The notes: generated by a model not told the origin, from the sequence alone. DNA of 53,374 nt from CAYFTL01 sp964346145 (GCA_964346145.1 CAYFTL010000012.1:1-53374), one strand, 5' to 3'. Shown: positions 1-7,995, numbered from the stretch's first letter. Translations and numbers: made by a program.

Positions 1-213
1 TCCCATCAACGCCTTTCTCTTTCTATTTTACCTTTTTAGACGTTTGGGAACTCTACTGTTTTTATACCACTTCAGTGGGGAGATTCCTCATCTTATATTA
101 TTAGTATTGGGGAATTTCCCCAATGCTTTGCATTTTCCAGCGTCAAGCGAAAGCGATAAACAGAGCATAGCGAAGCACACAATAGCCTAATTTAGCATAT
201 AGTAGAATTCTGT

Positions 214-237
214 AAAGGGTCAAACAAAGGGTCAAAC
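214..237. repeat. 12-bp tandem direct repeat
   Basis: Two exact head-to-tail copies of AAAGGGTCAAAC lie just beyond the terminator of the tRNA-Leu gene. The 5' flank (1-213) is AT-rich and shows no convincing gene; a short palindrome, TTGGGGAA-T-TTCCCCAA, sits at 107-123. The function is unknown. A repeat near a tRNA 3' end could mark an old integration site, but no integrase is in view. Confidence 0.5.
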
Positions 238-256
238 GTTTTATTCAAGACACAAT

Positions 257-289
257 AAAAGCCTGCAACCCCTATGGTTACAGGCTTTT
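257..289 (-). terminator. Terminator of tRNA-Leu
   Basis: Inverted repeat AAAAGCCTGCAACC / GGTTACAGGCTTTT around a 5-nt loop. On the minus strand the stem ends in a T-rich run directly downstream of the tRNA-Leu gene. Confidence 0.8.
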
Positions 290-293
290 TGAT

Positions 294-376
294 TGGTGCG
301 GTCAACGGGACTTGAACCCGTACCCTCGCGGACACGCCCCTCAAACGTGCGCGTATGCCAATTCCGCCATGACCGC
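294..376 (-). tRNA. tRNA-Leu (anticodon GAG)
   Basis: Cloverleaf read on the minus strand. The acceptor stem GCGGTCA/TGACCGC is followed by discriminator A and an encoded CCA (294-296). The anticodon stem CACGT/GCGTG encloses the loop TTGAGGG, which gives anticodon GAG. A long variable arm, typical of class II tRNAs such as Leu, precedes the GGTTCAAGTCC T arm. It reads leucine CUC/CUU codons. A hairpin terminator follows 5 bases downstream. Confidence 0.95.
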
Positions 377-539
377 ATAAATTGTGCGCACACAAAAAGT
401 GTGCCTGCCCAAAGGCAGTACCCGAATTATAAGATATAAATGGAATTTTGTCAATCGAAAAACTGGTTTTCAAACACATTTGCAAAAAATAGGCATTTTA
501 GGCGGAAATTGTGCACAAGTAGGCAACAATTCGGTGAAA

Positions 540-716
540 ATGAATGAAGTAAATTGGCAAAAGGAGCAAATTTACGGGTGTGGAAATTGCTGGTTTTACG
601 ACATGTGCGGTAAGAAGAGAGCTTTGCTTATTGCAAAAGCGTGTGTTGGCTCCTGCCCAACACAGAAAGAGAAAACGGAAGAAGTTAAATTGGATGCTTT
701 TTCCGCTTTTTTATGA
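540..716 (+). CDS. Small cysteine-rich protein, 58 aa
   Basis: A short reading frame encodes a hydrophilic protein with five cysteines, at about residues 14, 17, 23, 35 and 39. The first two form a CGNC (CxxC) pair, which suggests a metal or Fe-S site. No family is recognised. The frame stays open upstream to 384, but that part overlaps the promoter side of the divergent tRNA, so the ATG at 540 (or the GTG at 534) is the more likely start. The ribosome binding site is weak. The cysteine spacing argues for a real product, but the gene remains unproven. Confidence 0.4.
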   Translation: MNEVNWQKEQIYGCGNCWFYDMCGKKRALLIAKACVGSCPTQKEKTEEVKLDAFSAFL

Positions 717-764
717 GGTTGATGGTTGAATTTGCAGATCGGCTTAAGGGGTAGAGTGAAGATG

Positions 765-1130
765 CTAGAGGGCCATCATCAAGTATTCCCAATCGCCGGA
801 TTCAAAAACCTTATCAAAGCCCAACGATTGCATGGCTTTTGAAGATTCGCTGTCTTTATCCTGCGGCGAGAGGAGCGCGGAGATGCCCAGCATTTTGGTC
901 TGCCTTTTCATTTCTCCCAGCATTTTTTGCATAATAATGTCGCTGTCACCATCGGTAAGCGTGAAATTATTATTCCAAACAAAGCCGAGAGGAATCCTTG
1001 TGGGCTTGGTCAGTGGCAAGGAAATGACAACCTTGCCATCCACCTCTGCGACAAGTTCCAGTCCGCGTCTTTTTTTGAAAAGCTTAATGGCGTGTAGGAT
1101 CTTGTCCTCGGTTATCTGCTTGGGGATCAT
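765..1130 (-). CDS. Hypothetical protein, 121 aa, downstream of AraC regulator
   Basis: This 121-residue soluble protein is not assigned to a family with confidence. Its C-terminal part (SLGFDKVFESGDWEY) has the look of the last strand-helix of a GNAT acetyltransferase, but the acetyl-CoA loop is not evident, so this is only a resemblance. It begins 27 bases after the AraC-type gene on the same strand and is probably cotranscribed. No good ribosome binding site precedes the ATG at 1130. An AGGA followed by ATG at about 1145 is out of frame by one base, so a lesion at the 5' end is possible. Confidence 0.45.
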   Translation of the reverse strand: MIPKQITEDKILHAIKLFKKRRGLELVAEVDGKVVISLPLTKPTRIPLGFVWNNNFTLTDGDSDIIMQKMLGEMKRQTKMLGISALLSPQDKDSESSKAMQSLGFDKVFESGDWEYLMMAL

Positions 1131-1157
1131 TGCGTTGTAAACGTTTTCCCATAAATC

Positions 1158-1559
1158 CTAGACATCATCTTTGCAAATGTGCCGAATAATAGTTTTGCTG
1201 TTTTTCATTATTCTCATCTCCCTTTTAATGGTATTCATTTTGTGTATGTGATGTTGGTACTGCCGAGGTGTGCATCCGAATACGGCAGTGAAGGCTTTGG
1301 TAAATCCTGTATGGGTTTCAAAGCAATACTCCATAGCTACATCGCAGACGTTAAATCCCTTTTCGAGTTCTTTTGACGCTGCCAACACGCGTTCGGTGCG
1401 CGCATATTCCATGATCGAATATTTGGTTTGGTTTTTGAATTCTCTTGCTAGGTGAAAAGCTGAATAGCCGACATCTTCAGCCGACGCATTGAGAGAAAAT
1501 TCATTCTTTAAGTGTTGGTTGACGAATTTTTTAACTTTGCTTATATTCGATGATTCCAT
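1158..1559 (-). CDS. AraC-family transcriptional regulator (DNA-binding domain only)
   Basis: The 133-residue protein is essentially a bare AraC/XylS double helix-turn-helix domain. The first HTH includes LNASAEDVGYSAFHLAREFK. The second HTH region reads VCDVAMEYCFETHTGFTKAF, followed by the family-typical FGCTPRQYQ. It lacks the N-terminal sensor domain of full-length family members, like MarA/SoxS-type regulators. The start at 1559 is chosen because AGGAG lies 8 bases upstream; the frame is open further upstream without such a site. The target is unknown, and the 121-residue gene downstream is a candidate partner. Confidence 0.8.
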   Translation of the reverse strand: MESSNISKVKKFVNQHLKNEFSLNASAEDVGYSAFHLAREFKNQTKYSIMEYARTERVLAASKELEKGFNVCDVAMEYCFETHTGFTKAFTAVFGCTPRQYQHHIHKMNTIKREMRIMKNSKTIIRHICKDDV

Positions 1560-1789
1560 ATGACTGCTCCTGGTATAATGAAGTTGCGGTGCTTTTAACA
1601 AGAGTACTGTATGAAAACTTGTTATGCTGCTGTGGATATAGGATAATAAGCGCAACAGACAGGTGGCACAGCGCTTCCTCCTTGTATAGGGCTTCGAACA
1701 GCATAATTACCTCTCTGTCTTTACGGTTGGATGCGAATGGGCTTGGGTAGCGATGACGCGTTTGTATATCTAATAAGGTTGTATCGCCG

Positions 1790-2005
1790 TAGAAATCAGA
1801 GGATAATCCTATCTGTCTATCTTGTACATGGGAAGATCATTCTTGTTTTGCTGCACAAAGGTATGCCAAGCCGGATATCATCATCGGTGAGATTGGTAAT
1901 TTCAATCGCTTTTACGCGCTCATCGAGCCGGTATTGCTTGCCGAGCCTGATGCGAAAGTGAGTCGTCGGGCGATGCTGCTAAAGAAAATAATGAAGGGCG
2001 TGTAA
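1790..2005 (+). pseudogene. Decayed 3' fragment of an unidentified gene
   Basis: A frame without start or good upstream continuation, open from a TAG at 1790 to the TAA at 2003-2005, reads like genuine protein with a normal amino-acid mix (for example KPDIIIGEIGNFNRFYALIE, later RRAMLLKKIMKG). In-frame stops (TAG 1790, a TGA about 40 bases earlier) separate it from any upstream coding sequence. The stop overlaps the next ATG as TAATG, an arrangement of translationally coupled genes, so this looks like the tail of a dead operon. The original function is not recognisable. Confidence 0.4.
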
Positions 2006-2447
2006 TGAACATTATTGATATCAAGGGCTAGCTGCGCGATGAGCGAGTTTTGAGTGTAATCTCGCGTAGCCAGCATATGCCGACGATATTTGCATTTGCA
2101 TGTGAAGATAATGGTTTTATTTGCGGAACCATCATACTTACATATGCCGGCAACGAAGTCTTTGAAATTATGAGTGCCGCTACCATTCCTAACTTCTAGA
2201 AAGCAAAGCGTTACAGCAAGTCTTATATCATCTGCCGGAAAGTTCTCTTATCTTTAATTGCTGTTTTTGGTGTACGGAGAAAAATGTACGGTTACAAGAG
2301 TTCTACATGGCGAGAAAGTTGAGCCGCCCAACACAGCAAGTTTTTTGGCGGTGCGCGAAGCTGAACGCGCAAACACTGTGGTGGGCGACCGGAAATAAGG
2401 CCGTTCAATGTTTCGGAGTGGAAGCCGACACAAATTCCAGGATCTGC
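2005..2447 (+). pseudogene. Degraded gene, weakly acetyltransferase-like
   Basis: The frame starting ATG 2005 is interrupted by TAG at 2029 and TAG at 2197. Coding-like sequence then continues one frame over from about 2208. Pieces such as EDNGFICGTIILTYAGNEVF and, after the frameshift, EKNVRLQEFYMARKL are arranged like strands and the terminal part of a GNAT acetyltransferase, though the acetyl-CoA signature is not clear. At least three lesions make a functional product unlikely. The continuing frame runs into the hcp terminator hairpin, which shows it is no longer constrained. Confidence 0.4.
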
Positions 2448-2503
2448 AAAATACAAAAAGAAGGACGGGGCTGTTTCAAACCGCGGTTTGAAACAGCCCC
2501 GTC
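2448..2503 (-). terminator. Terminator of the hcp operon (40-bp perfect palindrome)
   Basis: Positions 2464-2503 form a perfect 20+20 inverted repeat centred on CCGCGG with no unpaired loop in the DNA. On the minus strand the stem is followed by a T-rich tract. It sits 20 bases after the hcp stop codon. Confidence 0.85.
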
Positions 2504-2523
2504 TTGTTATACGGATGGAGAAT

Positions 2524-4116
2524 TTACCGGTTCATCAACTTGGCCATATCCTCTTCGGGGGTAGAGATGGGCGCAATGCCAAAGGTTTCCACCAGGAAGT
2601 TGAGCACGCCCGGGGAGACGAAAGCGGGCAGGGAAGGCCCCAGCAATATGTTGCGGATGCCCAGGTGCAGCAAGGTGAGTAATATGCAGACCGCCTTTTG
2701 CTCATACCAGGAGAGCACGAAGGACAGGGGCAATTCGTTCACGCCGCATTCAAAGGCTTCGGCCAGCGCCACGGCCACCTTGATGGCCGAGTAGGCGTCG
2801 TTGCACTGTCCCATGTCCATGATGCGGGGTAGTCCGGCGACCGTGCCCAGGTTCAGATCGTTGAAGCGGTACTTGCCGCAGGCCAGCGTGAGCACCACGG
2901 AATCAGCCGGGGTTTGTTCTACGAAGCGAGTATAGTAGCTGCGGCCGGGCTTGGCGCCATCGCATCCGCCGACCAAGAAAAAGTGGTTGAGCTGTCCGGC
3001 CTTGACCGCGTTCACAACATCGCCGGCCACGCTGAGCACGGCCGAATGGCCAAAGCCGGTGGTGACCACGCTACCGCCGTTAATGCCGGTCATGGCTCGA
3101 TCCTCAGGATAGCCGCCCAAGGCCATAGCCTTTTCGATGACCGGGGTAAAGTCTTTGTCTTCGCCGATGTGAACCATGCCGGGATAGCGCACCACGGCGG
3201 TGGTAAACACGCGATCGCGGTAGCTGTCCTTCACGGGCATGATGCAGTTGGTGGTAAAGAGCACCGGGGCGGGCATGTTTGCAAATTCCTTTTGCTGGGA
3301 TTGCCAAGCGGTGCCGAAGTTGCCCTTCAGGTGAGGATATTTTTTGAGTTCGGGATAGCCGTGGGCCGGCAGCATTTCGCCGTGGGTGTAGATGTTGATG
3401 CCCTTGCCGTCGGTTTGCTCCAGCAACAGCTTCAGATCGTGTAGGTCGTGGCCGCTAATGACGATGAATGGCCCTTTTTCAATGGTCAGCGGTACTTGTA
3501 CCGGAGTAGGATGGCCGTAGGCGCCAGTGTTGGCGCTGTCCAGCAGCTGCATGCACTCAAGGTTGATTTCGCCCACCTTCATCACCAGCTCAAGCAGCTC
3601 GCTTTGCCCCAGGGCAGGATCGCCAATGGCGGCCAGGGCCTGATAGAAGAATGCGTTGACGGTGGCGCTTTGCTGTCCAAGCACGTAGGCGTGGTAGGCG
3701 TAGGCAGCCATGCCCCGGATGCCGAACAGGATCAGGGATTTGAGGGAGCGCACGTCTTCGTCCGTGGTCCACAAATCGTTCATGTCAAACGGGGTGTGGG
3801 CTGCGCAACCGGCACAGCCTACACAGCAGGTGGCGAATTTGGCCTGTTCGGCGTTGACGGCGGCCACCATTTGATCGATGGAGGCATCGTCAAAATTGAC
3901 GTTGGTAACGGTGGTGAACAGCGCCTCCATAACGATCCGGTCGGTGTCCGGACCGGGGGCGTGGAGCTGGGCTGCGCGCGCCAGATCGATAAGGGCACCG
4001 GTGAGCCGATCCTGCAGATTGGCGGTGGAGCTGGATTTGCCGCACACGCCCATTCCGCCTTTGCAGCCTGCGCCGCCGGCGGTTTGTTCACACTGAAAAC
4101 AAAACATAGGGTTCAT
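2524..4116 (-). CDS. hcp: Hybrid-cluster protein (hydroxylamine reductase / NO-detoxifying Hcp)
   Basis: The 530-residue protein has the length of anaerobe-type Hcp. An N-terminal cysteine motif at residues 6, 9, 18 and 25 (C-x2-C-x8-C-x6-C) binds the cubane Fe-S cluster. C-terminal Cys, His and Glu residues of the hybrid 4Fe-2S-2O cluster are spread through segments such as FTTNCIM, VGGCDGAKPGRSYYT and LACGKYRFN. Family members reduce hydroxylamine in vitro and act mainly as NO reductases or in protein S-nitrosylation. AGGAGG precedes the ATG. It is the last gene of a ferredoxin-cupin-hcp operon; the ferredoxin is a plausible electron donor and the divergent Crp/Fnr protein the plausible regulator. 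Confidence 0.97.
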   Translation of the reverse strand: MNPMFCFQCEQTAGGAGCKGGMGVCGKSSSTANLQDRLTGALIDLARAAQLHAPGPDTDRIVMEALFTTVTNVNFDDASIDQMVAAVNAEQAKFATCCVGCAGCAAHTPFDMNDLWTTDEDVRSLKSLILFGIRGMAAYAYHAYVLGQQSATVNAFFYQALAAIGDPALGQSELLELVMKVGEINLECMQLLDSANTGAYGHPTPVQVPLTIEKGPFIVISGHDLHDLKLLLEQTDGKGINIYTHGEMLPAHGYPELKKYPHLKGNFGTAWQSQQKEFANMPAPVLFTTNCIMPVKDSYRDRVFTTAVVRYPGMVHIGEDKDFTPVIEKAMALGGYPEDRAMTGINGGSVVTTGFGHSAVLSVAGDVVNAVKAGQLNHFFLVGGCDGAKPGRSYYTRFVEQTPADSVVLTLACGKYRFNDLNLGTVAGLPRIMDMGQCNDAYSAIKVAVALAEAFECGVNELPLSFVLSWYEQKAVCILLTLLHLGIRNILLGPSLPAFVSPGVLNFLVETFGIAPISTPEEDMAKLMNR

Positions 4117-4148
4117 ATGGAATATACCTCCTGATAAAACGTTGTGAA

Positions 4149-4493
4149 TTATTGATTGACCGGAAAGACTACGGTGAGCAGCATTTTGAACTTTTGAGGT
4201 GCAAACACTGCATGGGGAATTTTGGCCGACATGACGATGGTTTGCCCGGCTTCTAATTGATACCCCTGGCCGTCGACGGTCATTTGGCCCACGCCGTCCA
4301 GCACGGTGACCATAGCATCGCCTGAAGAATCGTGGGTGCCGATTTCTTCGCCCGCATCGAAGGCGAACAGGGTAAGGCTCACGTGGGGGTTTTGGGCCAG
4401 GGTTTTGCTGACGATTTGGCCGGGCAGGTATTCCACTTGGTCGGCCAAAGAGAGTACGTTTTGATGCTCAATGTTTTTAATGAAAACTGCCAT
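4149..4493 (-). CDS. Small cupin-domain protein
   Basis: The 114-residue protein is one conserved beta-barrel cupin. Motif 1 is degenerate (GEEIGTHDSSGDAMVTVLDG) and motif 2 includes LEAGQTIVMSAKIPHAVFA; together they would offer histidines and acidic residues for one metal. An AAGGAGG sits upstream of the ATG at 4493; the longer open frame upstream merely overlaps the ferredoxin gene in another frame. It lies between the ferredoxin and hcp genes with short gaps, so it is cotranscribed with them. Small cupins beside hcp recur in anaerobes, but their biochemical role is unknown. Confidence 0.88.
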   Translation of the reverse strand: MAVFIKNIEHQNVLSLADQVEYLPGQIVSKTLAQNPHVSLTLFAFDAGEEIGTHDSSGDAMVTVLDGVGQMTVDGQGYQLEAGQTIVMSAKIPHAVFAPQKFKMLLTVVFPVNQ

Positions 4494-4519
4494 GGGAAAT
4501 CCTCCTTTTTCAAATGGGG

Positions 4520-5269
4520 TTAGTCTTCTATGATTTGACCGTCGGTAGACAGGGTGACGATTTGCCAGGGGATTAGTTTGCCGCAGCTTTGGAGTGCGCG
4601 CTGAACCGCGTGGACGATACCGCCGCAGCAGGGAACCTCCATGCGCACCACGGTCAGGGATTTGATGTCGTTGTGCAGCAGGATTTGGGTGAGTTTGTCG
4701 GCGTAGTCCACCGAATCCAGCTTGGGGCAGCCGATCAGCGTGATTTTGCCTTTCATGAAGCGCTCGTGAAAATCTGCGCGGGAAAAGGCGGTGCAGTCGG
4801 CCGCGATGAGCAGCTTGGCCTGATCGAAGTAGGGAGCGTTTGCCGGCACCAGCTGAATTTGAACCGGCCATTGGTTGAGCCGGCTGGGCATGGTGCCGGT
4901 GTTGATCAAACCCACCGGGACTGCGTCGGCCGGGGTAGAGGTGGCTTGGCGCCGTATGGCTTGGGCGCGGCTACCTGGACAACCAGAGGGAGCCTGGGGA
5001 GCATGGTCAGCCTGGGGGTTGTTTTGATTTCTCTGGGCCAGGTGGGCATCCACCGCGGCCTGATCGTACTCGGCAGCTTCGCGCATTTCAAAGGAAATGG
5101 CGCCGGTGGGGCATGTGGGCAGGCAATCGCCCAGGCCGTCGCAGTAGTCGTCGCGGATGAGCTTGGCCTTGCCGTCGACCATGGCGATGGCTCCTTCGTG
5201 GCAGGCTTCGGCGCACAGGCCACAGCCATTACATTTTTCTTCGTTTATTTTGATAATTTTTCGAATCAT
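4520..5269 (-). CDS. Two-cluster ferredoxin-type protein of the hcp operon
   Basis: The 249-residue protein has an N-terminal dicluster ferredoxin domain and a C-terminal domain of unknown function. The first site is CNGCGLCAEAC, a full four-cysteine set. The second reads CDGLGDCLPTCP, in which the usual second cysteine is leucine, so only three canonical ligands are present. A low-complexity linker (about residues 75-115) leads to a C-terminal domain with cysteines (IAADCTAF, GCPKLDSVDYADK, MEVPCCGGI) that may bind a further metal. As first gene of the operon it probably supplies electrons to Hcp. Confidence 0.85.
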   Translation of the reverse strand: MIRKIIKINEEKCNGCGLCAEACHEGAIAMVDGKAKLIRDDYCDGLGDCLPTCPTGAISFEMREAAEYDQAAVDAHLAQRNQNNPQADHAPQAPSGCPGSRAQAIRRQATSTPADAVPVGLINTGTMPSRLNQWPVQIQLVPANAPYFDQAKLLIAADCTAFSRADFHERFMKGKITLIGCPKLDSVDYADKLTQILLHNDIKSLTVVRMEVPCCGGIVHAVQRALQSCGKLIPWQIVTLSTDGQIIED

Positions 5270-5303
5270 GGATGATCGCTCGCTTTCTATGGTGTGTCGT
5301 TGC

Positions 5304-5332
5304 TTGACCTTGTATATTGAATATACTATACT
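5304..5332 (+). promoter_or_regulatory. Sigma-A promoter of the Crp/Fnr-type regulator
   Basis: TTGACC (5304-5309), a 17-bp spacer and TATACT (5327-5332). Transcription would begin near 5340, just before the 20-bp operator, so a bound regulator could block its own gene. The spacer contains a 15-bp palindrome, GTATATT-G-AATATAC (5312-5326), which also carries the -10 box of the opposing promoter. Confidence 0.7.
5320..5325 (-). promoter_or_regulatory. Putative -10 box of the ferredoxin-cupin-hcp operon
   Basis: Minus-strand TATATT at 5325-5320 predicts a start near 5313. No good -35 hexamer is present. Instead the centre of the 20-bp palindrome (5354.5) falls 41.5 bases upstream of the predicted start, the class II position for Crp/Fnr activators. 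The start site is inferred, not observed. Confidence 0.5.
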
Positions 5333-5344
5333 GAGGCAGGCAAG

Positions 5345-5364
5345 TATGTTGTTTTTACAACATA
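5345..5364. promoter_or_regulatory. 20-bp palindromic operator, Crp/Fnr type
   Basis: Perfect inverted repeat TATGTTGT-N4-ACAACATA. The inner TTG-N6-CAA spacing matches the two-fold symmetric sites of Crp/Fnr-family dimers (Fnr-, Dnr- and HcpR-like). It lies between the divergent hcp operon and regulator gene and ends in the leader just before the regulator's ribosome binding site. Confidence 0.75.
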
Positions 5365-5376
5365 AAGGAGGAAGAA

Positions 5377-6048
5377 ATGCAAATTCTGCAAAAAAATGTG
5401 CTGTTTTCTAATATTGATTTGGAAAATATAGATAAGATGCTTTGCTGCCTGGATGGAAGGCGCGAAGTTTTTGGGAAGGGAGAAACCATGCTGGGCATGG
5501 GCCAGCCGGTGCGGCGGTTTGGTATTGTGCTTGCGGGCAGCGCCCAGGTGGAGCAGCAAGACTTTTGGGGCAATAGAACCATATTGACCCACTTGGAACC
5601 GGGGGATATGTTTGCCGAAGCTTTTTGCTGCGTGGGGGTACTGGAATCGCCGGTGAACGTGGTTGCGCTGAAGCAGAGCGAGGTGTTGTGGCTGAGTTAC
5701 CAGCGCATGGTGGGCACCTGCCGGGAGAGCTGTTGGTATCATGATCAGTTGATTCAAAACATGATGAAGGTGTTGGCTGGAAAAAATATTCGTCTGACCC
5801 GGAAAATTGAACACATGGGCAAGCGCAGCACCCGGGAAAAGCTGCTCTCCTACCTATCGGATCAGGCGCGGGAAGCCGGGGAAAACCAGTTTGAGATCCC
5901 CTTCGACCGCCAGCAACTGGCCGACTATCTGAATGTGGAGCGCAGCGCCATGTCGTCGGTGCTGGGGCAATTGAAGGATGAGGGGATTATAGATTTTCAG
6001 AAGAACCGTTTTGAGTTGCTCGAAGGCGGGCAGGAGGGGATCGGTTAA
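5377..6048 (+). CDS. Crp/Fnr-family regulator, likely controls hcp
   Basis: The 223-residue protein has an N-terminal cyclic-nucleotide-binding fold (about 10-130; for example GIVLAGSAQVEQ, LEPGDMFAEAF), a long dimerisation helix and a C-terminal winged helix (RQQLADYLNVERSAMSSVLG). It lacks the N-terminal cysteine cluster of true Fnr, so an Fe-S oxygen sensor like Fnr's is not evident; a haem or other ligand, as in HcpR- or Dnr-like proteins, is possible. AAAGGAGG precedes the ATG. Divergence from the hcp operon and the shared palindrome make it the likely NO or redox-responsive regulator. Confidence 0.88.
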   Translation: MQILQKNVLFSNIDLENIDKMLCCLDGRREVFGKGETMLGMGQPVRRFGIVLAGSAQVEQQDFWGNRTILTHLEPGDMFAEAFCCVGVLESPVNVVALKQSEVLWLSYQRMVGTCRESCWYHDQLIQNMMKVLAGKNIRLTRKIEHMGKRSTREKLLSYLSDQAREAGENQFEIPFDRQQLADYLNVERSAMSSVLGQLKDEGIIDFQKNRFELLEGGQEGIG

Positions 6049-6066
6049 GCATTTAGGAAAAATGAA

Positions 6067-6098
6067 AAACAGGGAAGCGCTCAAGCGCTTCCCTGTTT
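6067..6098. terminator. Bidirectional terminator
   Basis: Inverted repeat AAACAGGGAAGCGCT-CA-AGCGCTTCCCTGTTT, flanked by A/T runs, between the convergent regulator gene and ABC transporter gene. Confidence 0.85.
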
Positions 6099-6134
6099 GT
6101 GTGCTTGCCCGTCCGGCGAGAAAAGAATGGAGTT

Positions 6135-7871
6135 TTAGGCTTGAGGGACCGTTTGATTTTGATGGGTGCGCCACAGGCGCCGAAACAGCGGACTTTGGAC
6201 CATGAGTTCATCGAAGCTGCCTTGGGCAGCTATCCGGCCTTGATCTACGACCAGAATGTTATCGAAATTCTGAATGTTGGACAGCTTGTGCATAACGCTG
6301 ACGAAGGTGGCGTTTTTATCGCTGAGCAAGCGGTCGAAGATTTTCTTTTCCAAAATGCTGTCGATGTTGGAGGTGGCTTCGTCCAGCAGAATGATTGCGC
6401 GCCCGGCCAGCAGCACCCGGGCCAGCGCCAACCGTTGGCGTTCGCCGCCCGATAGCTTGATGCCCTTTTCGCCGATGGGTTGATCCAGGCCGTGCTCGAA
6501 GCTTTCTACCAGCTGCTTGAGATCCACCGCGTCCAGCGCCCGGTAAATTTGGTCGTCGGAGACCTGTTTGCCGGCGCCCAGCGCAAGGTTTTCGCGCAGC
6601 GTTCCGGCAAACACGGGCGCTTCCTGGGTGACCATAGACACCCAACCGTACAAATCATTCAAGCAGGTTTCTCGGATTTCCTGCCCATCTATGGCGATGG
6701 AGCCCGAATAATCTTGATTGATGCCCAAAATCGCCTTAAGCAGCGTGGATTTGCCCGAACCCGAAGCACCCACCACGCCCACCGAGCTGTGGCCCGCAAT
6801 GGAGACCGAAAAATCCTTCAGGATGGGGGTGTTGCCGGCGGTGTAGTGCAAATCTTTGGCGTGGATGGTGCCATCCTTGTAACGGAAGGGCGCGCCGCTA
6901 TCCAGGTTTTCGGTGTCGCGGCAATCCAGAATATCTTGGGCGCGCTGCAGCGCGGCGCGGTGTAGCTTGTAATCGATCAGGCGCACATTGAAGATGGCGA
7001 TGGGGTTGTAGAGCTTGTCCACAAAGGTTAGGAGCGCGACGATGGTGCCCACGCTGTAAGCCGGGTTGCCGCCGGTCATTTGAAATATGCTGCTGACCAG
7101 TATGGCCACCTTGACGATGAGCACCAGGATCACGAAGGAGACAAAGAACAGCTCGTGAATCATTTTGAGCCTGGCGCGGGCCGAAACGATCTGCCCGGCG
7201 GTGTCTTCGCAGGCCTTAATTTCCTTTGGGTAAAGTTTTTCCACCCGGAAAAGGAAGACCTCCATGATGCCGCGCACCAGCCGGTTGTTGAGCAGCTGTT
7301 CGTTGTTTAAGATATCGTCTTTAATGAAGAGCAGTTTCTTCATCAGTAGCTTAGTGATGAGAAACACCAGCGCGTAGCCGGCGATGATGTACACGAAGAC
7401 GCTCGCATCAAAATAACCGATGAACAATAGGCTGATGGTGATGGTGGGCAGCAAATCAGCGCAAACATAGTGCCAGAAATCCAGCAGCATTTCCCGCGCG
7501 GCATCGGCACCGTTTTCCACTTGTTGAATGGTGGAGCCCAAGCCAAAGTCGATATACTGGTTGTAGTCTATGGTGCGCATCTTGCGCAGCAGCATCAGCT
7601 TGCCTTCGAAAAACAGACCGTGCTTTAGGGTCTCCTGGGGCCAGGAGTCCAGGTAGGACAATATGTGTTCGAGAAACAGCAGTGCTGCGTAAGCAGTTAG
7701 GATCCACAGACAGTGTTGCAGCTGGCCGGGTACGCGCTGGAGCAGGCCGATGCCATCCAGCAATCGTTGGAACAACACCACGGAAAAACTGCTGCACAGG
7801 ATTACGGAAATTTGTAAGGCTATAGAAAGGGCGAACTCTTTTTTGTAGCGCCCGAGTAGTTTTTTTAACAT
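6135..7871 (-). CDS. ABC exporter, fused permease and ATPase
   Basis: The 578-residue half-transporter has an ABC type I exporter membrane domain with six predicted helices (about 15-300) and a complete nucleotide-binding domain. Walker A GASGSGKST is at 368-376, the signature LSGGERQ at about 473-479, and Walker B IILLDE at about 493-498. It would work as a homodimer, since no partner half-transporter is adjacent. No peptidase domain is fused. The substrate cannot be told; exporters of this class move peptides, lipids or drugs. The upstream 400 bases contain the tandem repeat with two small ORFs on the same strand, which are possible leader or cargo peptides. Confidence 0.9.
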   Translation of the reverse strand: MLKKLLGRYKKEFALSIALQISVILCSSFSVVLFQRLLDGIGLLQRVPGQLQHCLWILTAYAALLFLEHILSYLDSWPQETLKHGLFFEGKLMLLRKMRTIDYNQYIDFGLGSTIQQVENGADAAREMLLDFWHYVCADLLPTITISLLFIGYFDASVFVYIIAGYALVFLITKLLMKKLLFIKDDILNNEQLLNNRLVRGIMEVFLFRVEKLYPKEIKACEDTAGQIVSARARLKMIHELFFVSFVILVLIVKVAILVSSIFQMTGGNPAYSVGTIVALLTFVDKLYNPIAIFNVRLIDYKLHRAALQRAQDILDCRDTENLDSGAPFRYKDGTIHAKDLHYTAGNTPILKDFSVSIAGHSSVGVVGASGSGKSTLLKAILGINQDYSGSIAIDGQEIRETCLNDLYGWVSMVTQEAPVFAGTLRENLALGAGKQVSDDQIYRALDAVDLKQLVESFEHGLDQPIGEKGIKLSGGERQRLALARVLLAGRAIILLDEATSNIDSILEKKIFDRLLSDKNATFVSVMHKLSNIQNFDNILVVDQGRIAAQGSFDELMVQSPLFRRLWRTHQNQTVPQA

Positions 7872-7995
7872 GGTAAGATTCCCTCACATAAAATTATTTT
7901 CAAAAGGCGATCACGCCGGCGGCTTTGAAAGAAGGCGGCGCTGAACCGGAAAGCGATACATACGGCGAAGCGAGGATTAAACCGGTGAAAGGGTG

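Noticed and set aside
2307..2564. 85-codon ORF ending inside the hcp gene
   Set aside because: Runs through the terminator palindrome and only continues the decayed frame of the upstream pseudogene.
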